Below are positions 54,053-62,903 of a stretch of DNA of 64,000 bases, piece by piece. The stretch spans positions 1-64,000 of the forward strand of contig NZ_JABJVY010000019.1 in NCBI RefSeq assembly GCF_040750475.1, read 5' to 3'. Within the stretch, counting starts at the first letter, position 1. The number at the start of each line of letters is the position of its first letter. A model generated the notes under the pieces. The model was not told the DNA's origin. It searched no databases and saw only the letters and a list, made by a program, of their open reading frames with translations. Position numbers and translations under genes: made by a program. Origin of the DNA: Amorphus sp040750475. Its GTDB lineage: Bacteria > Pseudomonadota > Alphaproteobacteria > Rhizobiales > Amorphaceae.

Positions 54053-55012
54053 CTACCCCGTGACCACGGCAAGCCAGAGCCCGATGGTGAGCACGGAGCC
54101 CGCCGTCGTGACGGTGATCGCCGTTGCCGACAGCGCCTGCCCGGTCCCGATCCGAGCCGCGATCAGGTAGGCGTTCACACCGGTCGGGCAACCGGCGACA
54201 AGAGTCGCGACCGCCACATAGAGCGGCGGAAGCTGCACCACATAGCGCGCCATCACGAACACGATCGCGGGCAGCACGAACAGCTTCAACACACTGATGG
54301 CCAGCGCCGGACCGATAGACCCGCGCAAACCATAGCGGCGCAGCCCCATGCCAAGGGCCAGCAGCGCGCTGGGGATCGCGATATCGGCGATGCGGTCGAC
54401 CAGGGTGCGCGGGACGCCCTCGAAGGCAAATCCGGACGCGCTGAACAAAGCGCCGGCGAGCGTGCCGAGAATGATCGGGTTCTGGATCAAGGCCAACAGC
54501 ACGCGGCGTGCGATCCCCATCGGATCGATGCGCTCCTGGCTGAGGCCGTCGCGCTGCTGGGCCAGCTCGGTTTGCACCGCGCTTGCCGTCATCATCACGG
54601 AGAGATGCACGGAGACCAGCACCAGGATAACCACCAGCCCCTCGTCGCCGTAGGCCTGGTTCACCACCGGAACGCCGAGCAACACGATGTTGGAATAGCC
54701 GGCCGACATGCCGGCCACCACGGCGGCCCGCGCATCGCGGCCGAAGCCCCGCCGGATGATCGCGCCACTCAGCCACCACACCACCGCGACGCCGGAGAAA
54801 TAAGCCAGCCAGAACGGCCAAGGGGACTCGTCCGGCCAACCGACGGTCGCCAGCGTGCGAAACAAAAGCAGCGGCAGACTAACCTTGAAGACGAAATCAG
54901 TAAGCGCATCGCCCACCTCTTCGCCGATCAAACCGACCCAGACGACGAGGTAGCCAATGCCAATTAGACCGAAGACAGGGAGGATGACGCCGATCAGCGC
55001 TTCAATGGACAT
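54053..55012 (-). CDS. AEC-family transporter
   Basis: A 319-aa inner-membrane carrier with about ten hydrophobic segments in two five-helix bundles. GMSAGYSNIVLLGVPV and PSALLALGMGLRRYG are typical of the auxin-efflux-carrier family, which includes malonate carriers (MdcF). A malonate link to matAB, 14 kb away, is possible but unsupported by position. It is monocistronic. Confidence 0.87.
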   Translation of the reverse strand: MSIEALIGVILPVFGLIGIGYLVVWVGLIGEEVGDALTDFVFKVSLPLLLFRTLATVGWPDESPWPFWLAYFSGVAVVWWLSGAIIRRGFGRDARAAVVAGMSAGYSNIVLLGVPVVNQAYGDEGLVVILVLVSVHLSVMMTASAVQTELAQQRDGLSQERIDPMGIARRVLLALIQNPIILGTLAGALFSASGFAFEGVPRTLVDRIADIAIPSALLALGMGLRRYGLRGSIGPALAISVLKLFVLPAIVFVMARYVVQLPPLYVAVATLVAGCPTGVNAYLIAARIGTGQALSATAITVTTAGSVLTIGLWLAVVTG

Positions 55013-55096
55013 GCACTCTTGCGCTTAAAGGAATTTGAACGGGCTGCGAAGCGACCTGGGCGGGACCCTGCCGCCCGGCACAAGCATGGCAGCCTC

Positions 55097-55822
55097 TCAA
55101 TCGGGACCTGCGCGATCCCCGCTGCCGATCGCAAACAGTGACTGGCCATGCGCTTTCAGCCACAGACGGGCCTCCGGCGTCTGCGGCGCCAGCCGTTCGG
55201 TCAGCTTCCAGAACCGGTGGGAGTGGTTGCGCTCGATCAGATGGGCGACCTCGTGGGCGGCGACATAGTCCAGCACGAAGGGCGGAGCCATCACCAGGCG
55301 CCAGGAGAACGACAACGCTCCCTTATGGGAGCAGGACCCCCATTGGCTGCGCGTCTCGCGAATGCGAATGGCCGTGACGGGCCGGTCGACCTTGCGCGCG
55401 TGGCGGTGCGAGGCCTCGGAGAGATCGTCGCGCGCCATGCGCTTCAGCCCGTCGCGCACGCGCCGAGGCAAATGCTGCACCTCGCCGGTGACACACAGAA
55501 GCCGGCGCTCGCTCTCCCCGTCGATCCAGAGCGTGCCGCGACGGCCGGGCATATGGCGGATTTCGTGGTCGACCCCGCGCACCGGAATCACGGCCCCCGC
55601 TTCAAACGGCACGCACGGCGCCTGGCGCGCCAAACGCTCCGCCAGCCAGCCGGCATGGTCTTTGACGAAACGCTCAAGCGTGGTGTTGGACATGCCCTGC
55701 GGCGCAGTCACCACCGGTTCGCCGGCGGTCGGCAGCCGCAGCGTCGCGCGGCGGGCGCGCCGCGACCAGCGCACCTGAACGGTAACCCGGCCATTCGGCA
55801 GGTCCAGATCGATGCTGGTCAA
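55097..55822 (-). CDS. YgjP-like zinc metallopeptidase (DUF45)
   Basis: A protein of about 241 aa. VAAHEVAHLIERNHSHRFW gives the HExxH-plus-His zinc site. RSQWGSCSHKGALSFSWRL is the family motif before it, and VRWSRRARRATLRL is the N-terminal strand. There is no ATG in frame near the domain. TTG 55822 (before TSIDLDLPNG) is the best guess, TTG 55900 would add 26 residues, and reading further upstream enters antisense of the DUF2852 gene. The substrate is unknown. Confidence 0.82.
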   Translation of the reverse strand: MTSIDLDLPNGRVTVQVRWSRRARRATLRLPTAGEPVVTAPQGMSNTTLERFVKDHAGWLAERLARQAPCVPFEAGAVIPVRGVDHEIRHMPGRRGTLWIDGESERRLLCVTGEVQHLPRRVRDGLKRMARDDLSEASHRHARKVDRPVTAIRIRETRSQWGSCSHKGALSFSWRLVMAPPFVLDYVAAHEVAHLIERNHSHRFWKLTERLAPQTPEARLWLKAHGQSLFAIGSGDRAGPD

Positions 55823-56015
55823 CGGCGGAGTCGCTTTCAGAGGCCAGTGCAGGGTCCGCTCCCGAATCGCCGAGTTGATGTGGAGACGACAGCCTGCCAA
55901 TCCGCTCGGCTCATGCAACGGGCAAAAAAAGAGGGCCGCAACATGCGGCCCGCCAAAGTCGAAGAGGTCAGGAAAATCAAGGGGCGGAGGGGACCGCCCC
56001 ATCCGGGTTCGGCTC

Positions 56016-56471
56016 TCAGCCGTGGTGAGGATAACCCGCCGGCCCGGCTTCCGGTTCCATCCGCGGACCCGCATTGCCGGCGGACGTCCGCGCCGACATG
56101 AAGCGGTCGAACTCCTCCTGGTCCTTCGCGCGGCGAAGGTTGTGCAGGAAGTCGTCGAACTCGGCGCGCATAGCGTCCAGCTTGCGACGCTCTTCTTCGA
56201 GGCGCGCAAGCTCACGCTCGCGATACTCGTCAAAAGCAACGTTCCCCGTGCGGCCACCGGTGAAGGCGGTATCACGCATCGTACGCATTTTGCGCATGGA
56301 GCATCCCTTGAAATGACCGCGGGCGTCGTCGGCCACGCGGTGGAAGTGATCACCCCACAAGATGTAGGCCAGCATCGCCAGGCCGAGCGGCCAGAACACG
56401 ATGAAACCCAGCACCATGAGAAAGACGGTGAGCGGCGTCCACGCCGGGCGAAGGGTAAGAGAGTTGGTCAT
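56016..56471 (-). CDS. DUF2852 membrane protein
   Basis: A 151-aa protein. One or two N-terminal membrane helices (LTVFLMVLGFIVFWPLGLAML) are followed by YILWGD. A charged coiled-coil region follows (FDEYRERELARLEEERRKLD), then a Pro/Gly-rich tail. This layout is characteristic of DUF2852, found mainly in Hyphomicrobiales. ATG 56471 has a GGAACGG site; MERTM at 56483 is also possible. The function is unknown. Confidence 0.85.
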   Translation of the reverse strand: MTNSLTLRPAWTPLTVFLMVLGFIVFWPLGLAMLAYILWGDHFHRVADDARGHFKGCSMRKMRTMRDTAFTGGRTGNVAFDEYRERELARLEEERRKLDAMRAEFDDFLHNLRRAKDQEEFDRFMSARTSAGNAGPRMEPEAGPAGYPHHG

Positions 56472-56531
56472 CGTCCGTTCCATCCAATCCAACGATAGAA
56501 AGGAGGTGGGGACGGCGCGCGATGCGTTCAA

Positions 56532-56561
56532 GAAAAATCGGCAACACGTACGCGTTGCCGA
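56532..56561 (-). terminator. Rho-independent terminator of the yej operon
   Basis: TCGGCAAC (56538-56545) pairs with GTTGCCGA (56554-56561) around an 8-nt loop. Read on the minus strand the stem is followed by TTTTTC. It lies about 100 bp after the yejF stop. Confidence 0.75.
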
Positions 56562-56657
56562 CTTTTCAGGCCTTCGAACCGGGTCCAAAGGACGCGTTCA
56601 TCTCTTTTTGTAAGAGCGGCACGGGGCGGAATACCGGCTTCCCCTCTTCCGTGATCG

Positions 56658-58298
56658 CTACTGAGCGACCGAGCCGGTCTTCACCGCTTCCAGCCGGAAC
56701 GCCGCCGCCATCAGCGCCCGCGTGTAGTCCGTCTCCGGCGCATCGAAGATGCGCTCGGCGGGACCGGCCTCCACCACCTTTCCGCCCCGCATGACGATCA
56801 CGTCGTTGGCGAGCGCGCGCACCACTTTCAGGTCGTGGGAGATGAACAGATAGGCCAGGTCGTGGCGCTGCTGAAGGTCACGCAACAGGTCGACAACTTG
56901 GGCCTGCACGCTCATGTCGAGCGCGGAGGTGGGCTCGTCGAGCATCAGAAATTTCGGCTCCAGCACCAGGGCGCGGGCGATCGCGATGCGCTGGCGCTGG
57001 CCGCCGGAAAACTCGTGCGGATAGCGATGGCGCGTCTGCGGATCGAGACCGACCTCCTCCAGTACCCGCGTAACGCGATCGCCGCGCTGATGGGCGGAGA
57101 GCTCCGGGAAATGGATCCTCAGCCCCTCGCCGATGATGTCCTCGATCGACATACGCGGCGACAGCGAGCCGTAAGGATCCTGGAACACGATCTGCATGTC
57201 CCGGCGCAGCGGTCGCATGTCCTTCCAGGAGCGCGTCTCAATGTCGGAGCCCAGGAACACGATCCGCCCCTGCGACGAAATCAGGCGCAAAAGCGCGAAG
57301 CCGAGCGTGGTCTTGCCGGAGCCGGATTCCCCCACGACACCGAGCGTCTGACCCGCCCGCACGGCAACGTCGACGCCGTCGACCGCCTTCACATGCCCGA
57401 CGGTGCGCCTGAGCAGCCCGCGCTTGATCGGGAACCACACCTTGAGATCGTCCGCCTCCATGATGATCGGCGCGGACCGGTCCGTCGCCGTCGGCGCGCC
57501 CTTCGGCTCCGCCTCCATCAGGTGCTTGGTGTAGGGGTGCTGCGGCCGGTCGAGCACGTCCATGACGGCGCCCTCCTCCACCAGTTCGCCCTTGGTCATC
57601 ACGCACACCCGGTCCGCAATGCGCCGCACCGTGTTGAGATCGTGAGTGATGAACAGCATCGCCATGCCGAGCCGGTTCTGCAGATCCTTCAAAAGCTCCA
57701 GGATCTGTGCGGCAACCGTCACGTCCAGCGCCGTGGTCGGCTCGTCGGCGATTAGCAGGCTCGGCTCGTTGGCAAGGGCCATGGCGATCATCACGCGCTG
57801 GCGCTGGCCGCCGGAAAGCTGATGCGGATAGCTTTTCAGCCGCGTTTCCGGGTCGGGAATGCCGACGGCATCCAACAGCTCCAAGGTCCGCTTGCGACCA
57901 GCGGTTTCGGAGAGCCCTTTGTGGACACGCAAGATCTCGCCGATCTGTTTGCCCACCGGATGCAGCGGGTTGAGCGACGTCATCGGCTCCTGGAACACCA
58001 TCGCGATGTCGTTGCCGCGCAAAGCACGCATCTCGCGGTCCGACGCCGTCAAGAGATCGCGGCCGTCGAACAGGATCCGGCCGGAGGGATGGAAGGCCAT
58101 CGGATAGGGCAGCAGGCGCACGACGGAAAGCGCGGTGATCGACTTGCCGGAGCCCGACTCGCCCACGATCGCGACCGTTTCGCCCTTCTTCACCGACAGC
58201 GAAACGCCCTTAAGCGCCTCCAGAGGCGCCCCTTCCTCCTGGCGAAACGAAACGGCCAAGTTCTCGATCTGGAGGAGGTCCTTCGACGATCCGGTCAT
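56658..58298 (-). CDS. yejF: Peptide ABC transporter ATPase with two nucleotide-binding domains (YejF)
   Basis: A 546-aa tandem ATPase. Domain 1 has Walker A GESGSGKSI, signature LSGGQRQRVMIAMAL and Walker B LLIADEP. Domain 2 starts at about residue 275 with GESGSGKTT, FSGGQRQRIAIARAL and LMLDEP. Both carry the oligopeptide-type extension (HPYTKHLMEAEP, DYTRALMAAAF). It powers the YejBE channel for peptide import. It is 10 bp after yejE. Confidence 0.93.
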   Translation of the reverse strand: MTGSSKDLLQIENLAVSFRQEEGAPLEALKGVSLSVKKGETVAIVGESGSGKSITALSVVRLLPYPMAFHPSGRILFDGRDLLTASDREMRALRGNDIAMVFQEPMTSLNPLHPVGKQIGEILRVHKGLSETAGRKRTLELLDAVGIPDPETRLKSYPHQLSGGQRQRVMIAMALANEPSLLIADEPTTALDVTVAAQILELLKDLQNRLGMAMLFITHDLNTVRRIADRVCVMTKGELVEEGAVMDVLDRPQHPYTKHLMEAEPKGAPTATDRSAPIIMEADDLKVWFPIKRGLLRRTVGHVKAVDGVDVAVRAGQTLGVVGESGSGKTTLGFALLRLISSQGRIVFLGSDIETRSWKDMRPLRRDMQIVFQDPYGSLSPRMSIEDIIGEGLRIHFPELSAHQRGDRVTRVLEEVGLDPQTRHRYPHEFSGGQRQRIAIARALVLEPKFLMLDEPTSALDMSVQAQVVDLLRDLQQRHDLAYLFISHDLKVVRALANDVIVMRGGKVVEAGPAERIFDAPETDYTRALMAAAFRLEAVKTGSVAQ

Positions 58299-58308
58299 CT
58301 GCTCCTCC

Positions 58309-59478
58309 TCACACGAACGTCTTGCGCGGATCGAAGGCGTCGCGCACCGCCTCGCCGATGAAGATCAACAGCGACAGCATAATCGAGATCACCAAAAAGC
58401 CGGTAATGCCGAGCCAGGGCGCCTGCAGGTTGTTCTTGCCCTGGGCCAGCAGCTCACCCAGGGACGGCGAGCCGGGCGGCAGGCCGAAGCCCAGAAAGTC
58501 GAGCGAAGTCAGCGTGGTGATCGAGCCGTTCAGGATGAAGGGCATGAAGGTCAGCGTCGCCACCATCGCGTTCGGCAGAAGGTGGCGCCACATGATGGTG
58601 CCGTTGCCGACGCCCAGCGCCTTCGCCGCCGTGACGTACTCGAAATTGCGTGCGCGCAGGAATTCCGCCCGCACCACGCCGACGAGCGCCACCCAGGAGA
58701 ACAGAAGCAGGATGCCGAGCAACACCCAGAAGCTCGGCGCCAGCACGGCGGAGATGATCAAGAGCAAATAAAGCGCGGGAATAGAGGTCCAAATCTCGAT
58801 CACACGCTGGAAGATCAGATCCACCCAGCCGCCGAAATAGCCCTGCACCGCCCCGGCTGCGACGCCGATGATCGACGACAGCACCGTCAGCACCAGGCCG
58901 AACAGCACCGATATTCGGAATCCGTAAATCAACCGCGCGAGCACGTCGCGGCCCTGGTCGTCGGTACCGAGCCAATTCCAGTTCCAGGGCGTGCAGTTGG
59001 GATCAGCCGCGCCGTCGACATAGCCCTGGCAGCGCTCGCTCGCCGACAGCATCCAGGTCGGTGGCGAAGGGGCGGGAACCGGCAGCTCGTTGTTGACGGT
59101 GGAATAGGAATAGCGGATCGGCGGCCAGATCATCCAACCATTGGCCTGGATCTCGTCCTGAATAAACGGGTCGCGATAGTCTGTGATCGCGAGGAAGCCG
59201 CCGAAGCGCTCTTCCGGATAGTTCACGAACACCGGCATCAACAGGTCGCCCTTGTAGGAGACCAGAAGCGGCCGATCGTTCGCCAGAAACTCCGCAAGAA
59301 GCGTGAGGACGAACAGGACCAGGAAGATCCAAAGCGACCAGTAGCCGCGCTTGTGACCCTTGAAGTTGCGCCAGCGCCGGCGGTTGAGCGGGGTGAGCGT
59401 GAACACGCCCTTGCCGGTGGCCGGCGCGGACGCCACCGCCGCCACCTCTTCGCCCGAGGGATCGATGCGTGCTTCCAC
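58309..59478 (-). CDS. yejE: Peptide ABC transporter permease YejE
   Basis: A 389-aa DppC/OppC-type permease. A long N-terminus carries LTPLNRRRWRNFKGHKRGYW, then a membrane helix and a large periplasmic loop (to about residue 175). NWLGTDDQGRDVLARLIYG precedes the core helices. AAKALGVGNGTIMWRHLLPNA is the EAA loop. There is no ATG in frame near the gene start. GTG 59478 has GGGAGG nine bases upstream and begins 5 bp from the yejB stop; a TTG at 59502 is the alternative. Confidence 0.9.
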   Translation of the reverse strand: MEARIDPSGEEVAAVASAPATGKGVFTLTPLNRRRWRNFKGHKRGYWSLWIFLVLFVLTLLAEFLANDRPLLVSYKGDLLMPVFVNYPEERFGGFLAITDYRDPFIQDEIQANGWMIWPPIRYSYSTVNNELPVPAPSPPTWMLSASERCQGYVDGAADPNCTPWNWNWLGTDDQGRDVLARLIYGFRISVLFGLVLTVLSSIIGVAAGAVQGYFGGWVDLIFQRVIEIWTSIPALYLLLIISAVLAPSFWVLLGILLLFSWVALVGVVRAEFLRARNFEYVTAAKALGVGNGTIMWRHLLPNAMVATLTFMPFILNGSITTLTSLDFLGFGLPPGSPSLGELLAQGKNNLQAPWLGITGFLVISIMLSLLIFIGEAVRDAFDPRKTFV

Positions 59479-59482
59479 GGCC

Positions 59483-60634
59483 TCAAACCTCCCGGCTCTC
59501 AAAGTCGATCCGGGGATCGACCCACATATAGGTGAGGTCCGTGACCAGGTTCACGACGAGCCCGACCAGCGAGAAGATGTAGAGGGTCGCAAACACCACG
59601 GCATAGTCGCGGTTGATGATGGATTCGAAGCCCAGCAAACCAAGGCCATCGAGGGAGAAGATCGTCTCGATCAGCAACGAGCCGGTGAAGAAGGCGGAAA
59701 TGAAGGCGCCCGGAAAGCCTGCGATGATGATCAGCATGGCGTTGCGGAAGACGTGGCCGTACAGCACCTGGCGCTCCGTCAGCCCCTTCATCCGCGCGGT
59801 CATGACGTACTGCTTGCGGATCTCTTCCAGGAACGAGTTCTTGGTCAGAAGCGTGGTGGTGGCGAACGCCGACAGCGACATGGCGATGATCGGCAAGGTC
59901 AGGTGCCAGAAATAGTCCGGGATCACCGCGGTGACGCACTGCTTCACATCGAAGGCCGCGTTCCAGGGTGCACAGGTCGCGCCGCGGAGGCCTTCCGACA
60001 GCAAGCCGCGCAAGGGGAACCAGTCGTAGAACGATCCGCCGGCAAACAGCACGATCAGAAGCACTGCGAACAGGAATCCGGGAATGGCGTAGCCGACGAT
60101 GACGACCGCCGACGTCCACACATCGAAGCGCGAGCCGTCGCGCACCGCCTTGGAAATGCCGAGCGGAATGGAAATGCCGTAGGAAATCAGCGTCATCCAT
60201 AGCCCGAGCGAGACCGACACCGGCAGCTTCTCGCCAATGAGCTCAAGCACGCCGATATCGCGGAAATAGCTCTGGCCGAAATCGAAGCGCAGATAGTTCC
60301 AAAGCATCAGGAAAAAGCGCTCGACCGGCGGCTTGTCGAAACCGAACTGGCGCTCCAGGTCCTTGATGAACTCCGGATCGAGCCCCTGGGCGCCGCGATA
60401 TTTGGAGGTGATGTCGCCGCCGCCGCTGGACGAGCCGGGCTCGCTGCCGCCGGCGAAATCCCCACCCCCGCCGGAAATGCGAGCGGTCGCGGAAACGTCC
60501 ATACCCTGAAGCTGCGCAATCACGCGCTCCACGGGACCGCCCGGCGCAAACTGCACCACCAGGAACGAGATCAACATGATCCCGAACAGGGTCGGAATGA
60601 TCAGAAGCAGGCGTCGAAACAGATAGGCGGTCAT
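59483..60634 (-). CDS. yejB: Peptide ABC transporter permease YejB
   Basis: A 383-aa DppB/OppB-type permease. AYLFRRLLLIIPTLFGIMLI is the first helix. A periplasmic Gly/Ser-rich loop (SGGGGDFAGGSEPGSSSGGG, residues about 54-73) is characteristic of YejB. FLEEIRKQYVMTARMKGL is the EAA loop. Between its start and the binding-protein gene upstream lie 367 bp of repeats. Confidence 0.92.
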   Translation of the reverse strand: MTAYLFRRLLLIIPTLFGIMLISFLVVQFAPGGPVERVIAQLQGMDVSATARISGGGGDFAGGSEPGSSSGGGDITSKYRGAQGLDPEFIKDLERQFGFDKPPVERFFLMLWNYLRFDFGQSYFRDIGVLELIGEKLPVSVSLGLWMTLISYGISIPLGISKAVRDGSRFDVWTSAVVIVGYAIPGFLFAVLLIVLFAGGSFYDWFPLRGLLSEGLRGATCAPWNAAFDVKQCVTAVIPDYFWHLTLPIIAMSLSAFATTTLLTKNSFLEEIRKQYVMTARMKGLTERQVLYGHVFRNAMLIIIAGFPGAFISAFFTGSLLIETIFSLDGLGLLGFESIINRDYAVVFATLYIFSLVGLVVNLVTDLTYMWVDPRIDFESREV

Positions 60635-61001
60635 CGTCTATCTCTGGAGCCGGAGGAAATCGGGGTGAGGCATGCGCCCGTCGCACCGCTCACTCCCGCC
60701 AAAGCGGGAGTGAGCATGGCACAGAACACGGTCTCCAATTGGGAGATCCTTTGCACGTCGTCTTTCTCGCTGAGAACCGATTGATTTCACGCCGCGACGA
60801 TCCCGTCCATACAACCAACTCCCTATAGATTCCCGCTTTCGCAGGAATGAGCGGAGCAAATCAGGGTCCAGTTTTCCATCATCCCGCCTTTTTGGGCACG
60901 GGATGAGGGCGGAAAACCGGTTCCCACTTTTCCATCATCCCGCCTTTTTTGGGCGCGGGATGCGGGCGGAAAACCGGTTCCCACTTTTCCATCATCCCGC
61001 G
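60635..61001. repeat. Repeat cluster inside the yej operon
   Basis: The hairpin at 60688-60715 (GCTCACTCCCGC, loop CAAA, GCGGGAGTGAGC) is the same element as at 1800-1829 but with a compensating base-pair change. A degenerate copy lies at about 60830-60853. From 60872 to 61001 a 56-57-bp unit with 'cggaaaaccggttcccac' and 'ttttccatcatcccgcc' repeats in tandem (T-runs at 60872, 60928 and 60985). It ends one base before the yejA stop codon. Confidence 0.9.
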
Positions 61002-62903
61002 CTAGCGGCTCTTGCCGAGAGCGGATGCCTTGTCGGCATCCCACCACCAGGTCGACACCACCGGAAAGCCGTAGTGCGGCGGCTTCTCGGGAAAGCCGAA
61101 CAGGTCCCAATAGCCGACGCGATGCAGCCCCGGATACCAGTTCGGGACCCAGTAGAAGCCGAGCCGCAGCACCCGGTCGAGCGCGCGCGCCGCGGCCACC
61201 ATGTCGTCGCGGGTCGGTGCATTGACGAGCTTGGCCACCAGGGTATCGACGGCCGGGTCGGCGATGCCGGATAGATTGTAGGAGCCGTCGGTTGTTGCCG
61301 CCTCCGACGTCCAGAAATCCCGGATCCCCTCGCCCGGCGTGGCGGAGAAGGCGAAGCGCTGGCCGGTCATGTCGAAATCGAAGCTGTTGAGCCGGGACTG
61401 GTACTGCGCCGGATCGACCAGCCGAAAATTCATCTCGATGCCGAGCCGCTCCAAGTTGCGGGCATAGGGCTGCACCACCCGCTCGAAAGTCGGCGAAAAG
61501 CTCAAAAGCTCGATCGTGAAGGGCTGGCCGTCCGCATCGACCAGGCTGCGGCCCTTCCGGGTCCAGCCGGCCTGCAGCAAGAGTTCGTTCGCCTGCCTCA
61601 AGAGGGTGCGGTCGGCGCCCGATCCGTCGGAAACCGGCGGCGTCCACGCCTCCTCGAACACACCGTCCGGGACTTGGCCCCTCAACGACTCCAGAAGCGC
61701 CAGCTCCTCTGGAGCCGGCACTCCGGTCGCCATCATCTCGGAATTCTCGAAGAAAGAGGCCGTACGCTTATAAAGCCCGTAGAACAGGTTGGCGTTGGTC
61801 CACTGAAAATCGAAGGCGAGCCCGAGCGCCCGGCGCGTGCGCGGATCGGCGAATTTCTTGCGCCGTGTGTTGATGAACCAACCTTGCGCGCCGGACGGAC
61901 GATTGTCGGGAAACTCCGCCTTGATCACCTTGCCCGTCTGCACGGCGGGGAAGGTGTAGGCCGTCGCCCAATTCTTCGCGACCGATTCCATGTAGAAGGT
62001 CAGCGTCCCATTGGTCAGCGCCTGGAAGGCGATCTGCCGGTCGCGGAAGAATTCCAGCCGGACGGTGTCGAAATTGGCTTGGCCGCGCGCCACCGGCAGG
62101 TCCTTCGCCCACCAGTCCTCTACCCGCTCGAACTCCACGTACCGGCCGGTCTCGAAGTTGCCGACCCGGTACGGACCAGAGGACAGCGGCGGCTCCAAGG
62201 TGGAGCGCGCGAAATCGTGGGTGTCGTAATAGGCCTTCGAGAGGATCGGCAGTCCGGCGATCGTCGGCGGCATCCGATTGCTCGCCTCCGGCTTCAGCAC
62301 CACCTCGACGGTTGCGGGCCCGTCCGCCTCCACGCGCTCCACCCAGCTCAGGATCTGGCGAAGGGTCGGATGGCCCTGGGTTTTCAGCGTCTCCAGCGAA
62401 AACACCACGTCCTCGGCCGTCAGCGGCGAACCGTCGTGGAAGCGTGCGTCCGACCTCAGATGGAACGCAAACGTCTTCTCGTCGTCGGAAACCGAGACTG
62501 TCTCGGCGACCAGGCCGTAGACGGCATCCGGCTCCTCCAGCTGCCGCACCATCAGGCTGTCGAAGCACATGTCCATCATCGGCGGCGCATCGCCGGCCAA
62601 GATGAACGTGTTGAAGGTGTTGAAGGTCACCGGGTTCTGGTTGAAGCCCCACTCCCAAGGCACGACGCGGACGATCCCGCCTTTCGGCGCCTCCGGATTC
62701 ACATAGGGGAAATGCGCGAAATCCGGCGGCAGCGCGAGGTCGCCGAACACCGACAGACCATGGCGCGGCGCGCCGGTTGCGGGCGAGCCTTGCGCCCAGG
62801 CCGGCGGCGGCTTCAGCCCCGCCAGCATGGCGCCAGCGGCACCTACGGAACCGGCATGGAGAAATGTGCGACGATTGAGGGACAGCGATCGAAGCAGGCT
62901 CAC
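61002..62903 (-). CDS. yejA: Periplasmic peptide-binding protein, YejA type (first copy)
   Basis: A 633-aa SBP_bac_5 protein with a twin-arginine signal (NRRTFLHAGSVGAAGAML) cut near AWA-Q. GFNQNPVTFNTFNTFIL, FHDGSPLTAEDVVFSLE and FINTRRKKFADPRTRRALGLAF are typical of YejA. The start is GTG 62903, overlapping the stop of the upstream copy (GTGA) and preceded by CGGAGG. It feeds peptides, possibly microcin-like ones, to YejBEF. Confidence 0.92.
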   Translation of the reverse strand: MSLLRSLSLNRRTFLHAGSVGAAGAMLAGLKPPPAWAQGSPATGAPRHGLSVFGDLALPPDFAHFPYVNPEAPKGGIVRVVPWEWGFNQNPVTFNTFNTFILAGDAPPMMDMCFDSLMVRQLEEPDAVYGLVAETVSVSDDEKTFAFHLRSDARFHDGSPLTAEDVVFSLETLKTQGHPTLRQILSWVERVEADGPATVEVVLKPEASNRMPPTIAGLPILSKAYYDTHDFARSTLEPPLSSGPYRVGNFETGRYVEFERVEDWWAKDLPVARGQANFDTVRLEFFRDRQIAFQALTNGTLTFYMESVAKNWATAYTFPAVQTGKVIKAEFPDNRPSGAQGWFINTRRKKFADPRTRRALGLAFDFQWTNANLFYGLYKRTASFFENSEMMATGVPAPEELALLESLRGQVPDGVFEEAWTPPVSDGSGADRTLLRQANELLLQAGWTRKGRSLVDADGQPFTIELLSFSPTFERVVQPYARNLERLGIEMNFRLVDPAQYQSRLNSFDFDMTGQRFAFSATPGEGIRDFWTSEAATTDGSYNLSGIADPAVDTLVAKLVNAPTRDDMVAAARALDRVLRLGFYWVPNWYPGLHRVGYWDLFGFPEKPPHYGFPVVSTWWWDADKASALGKSR

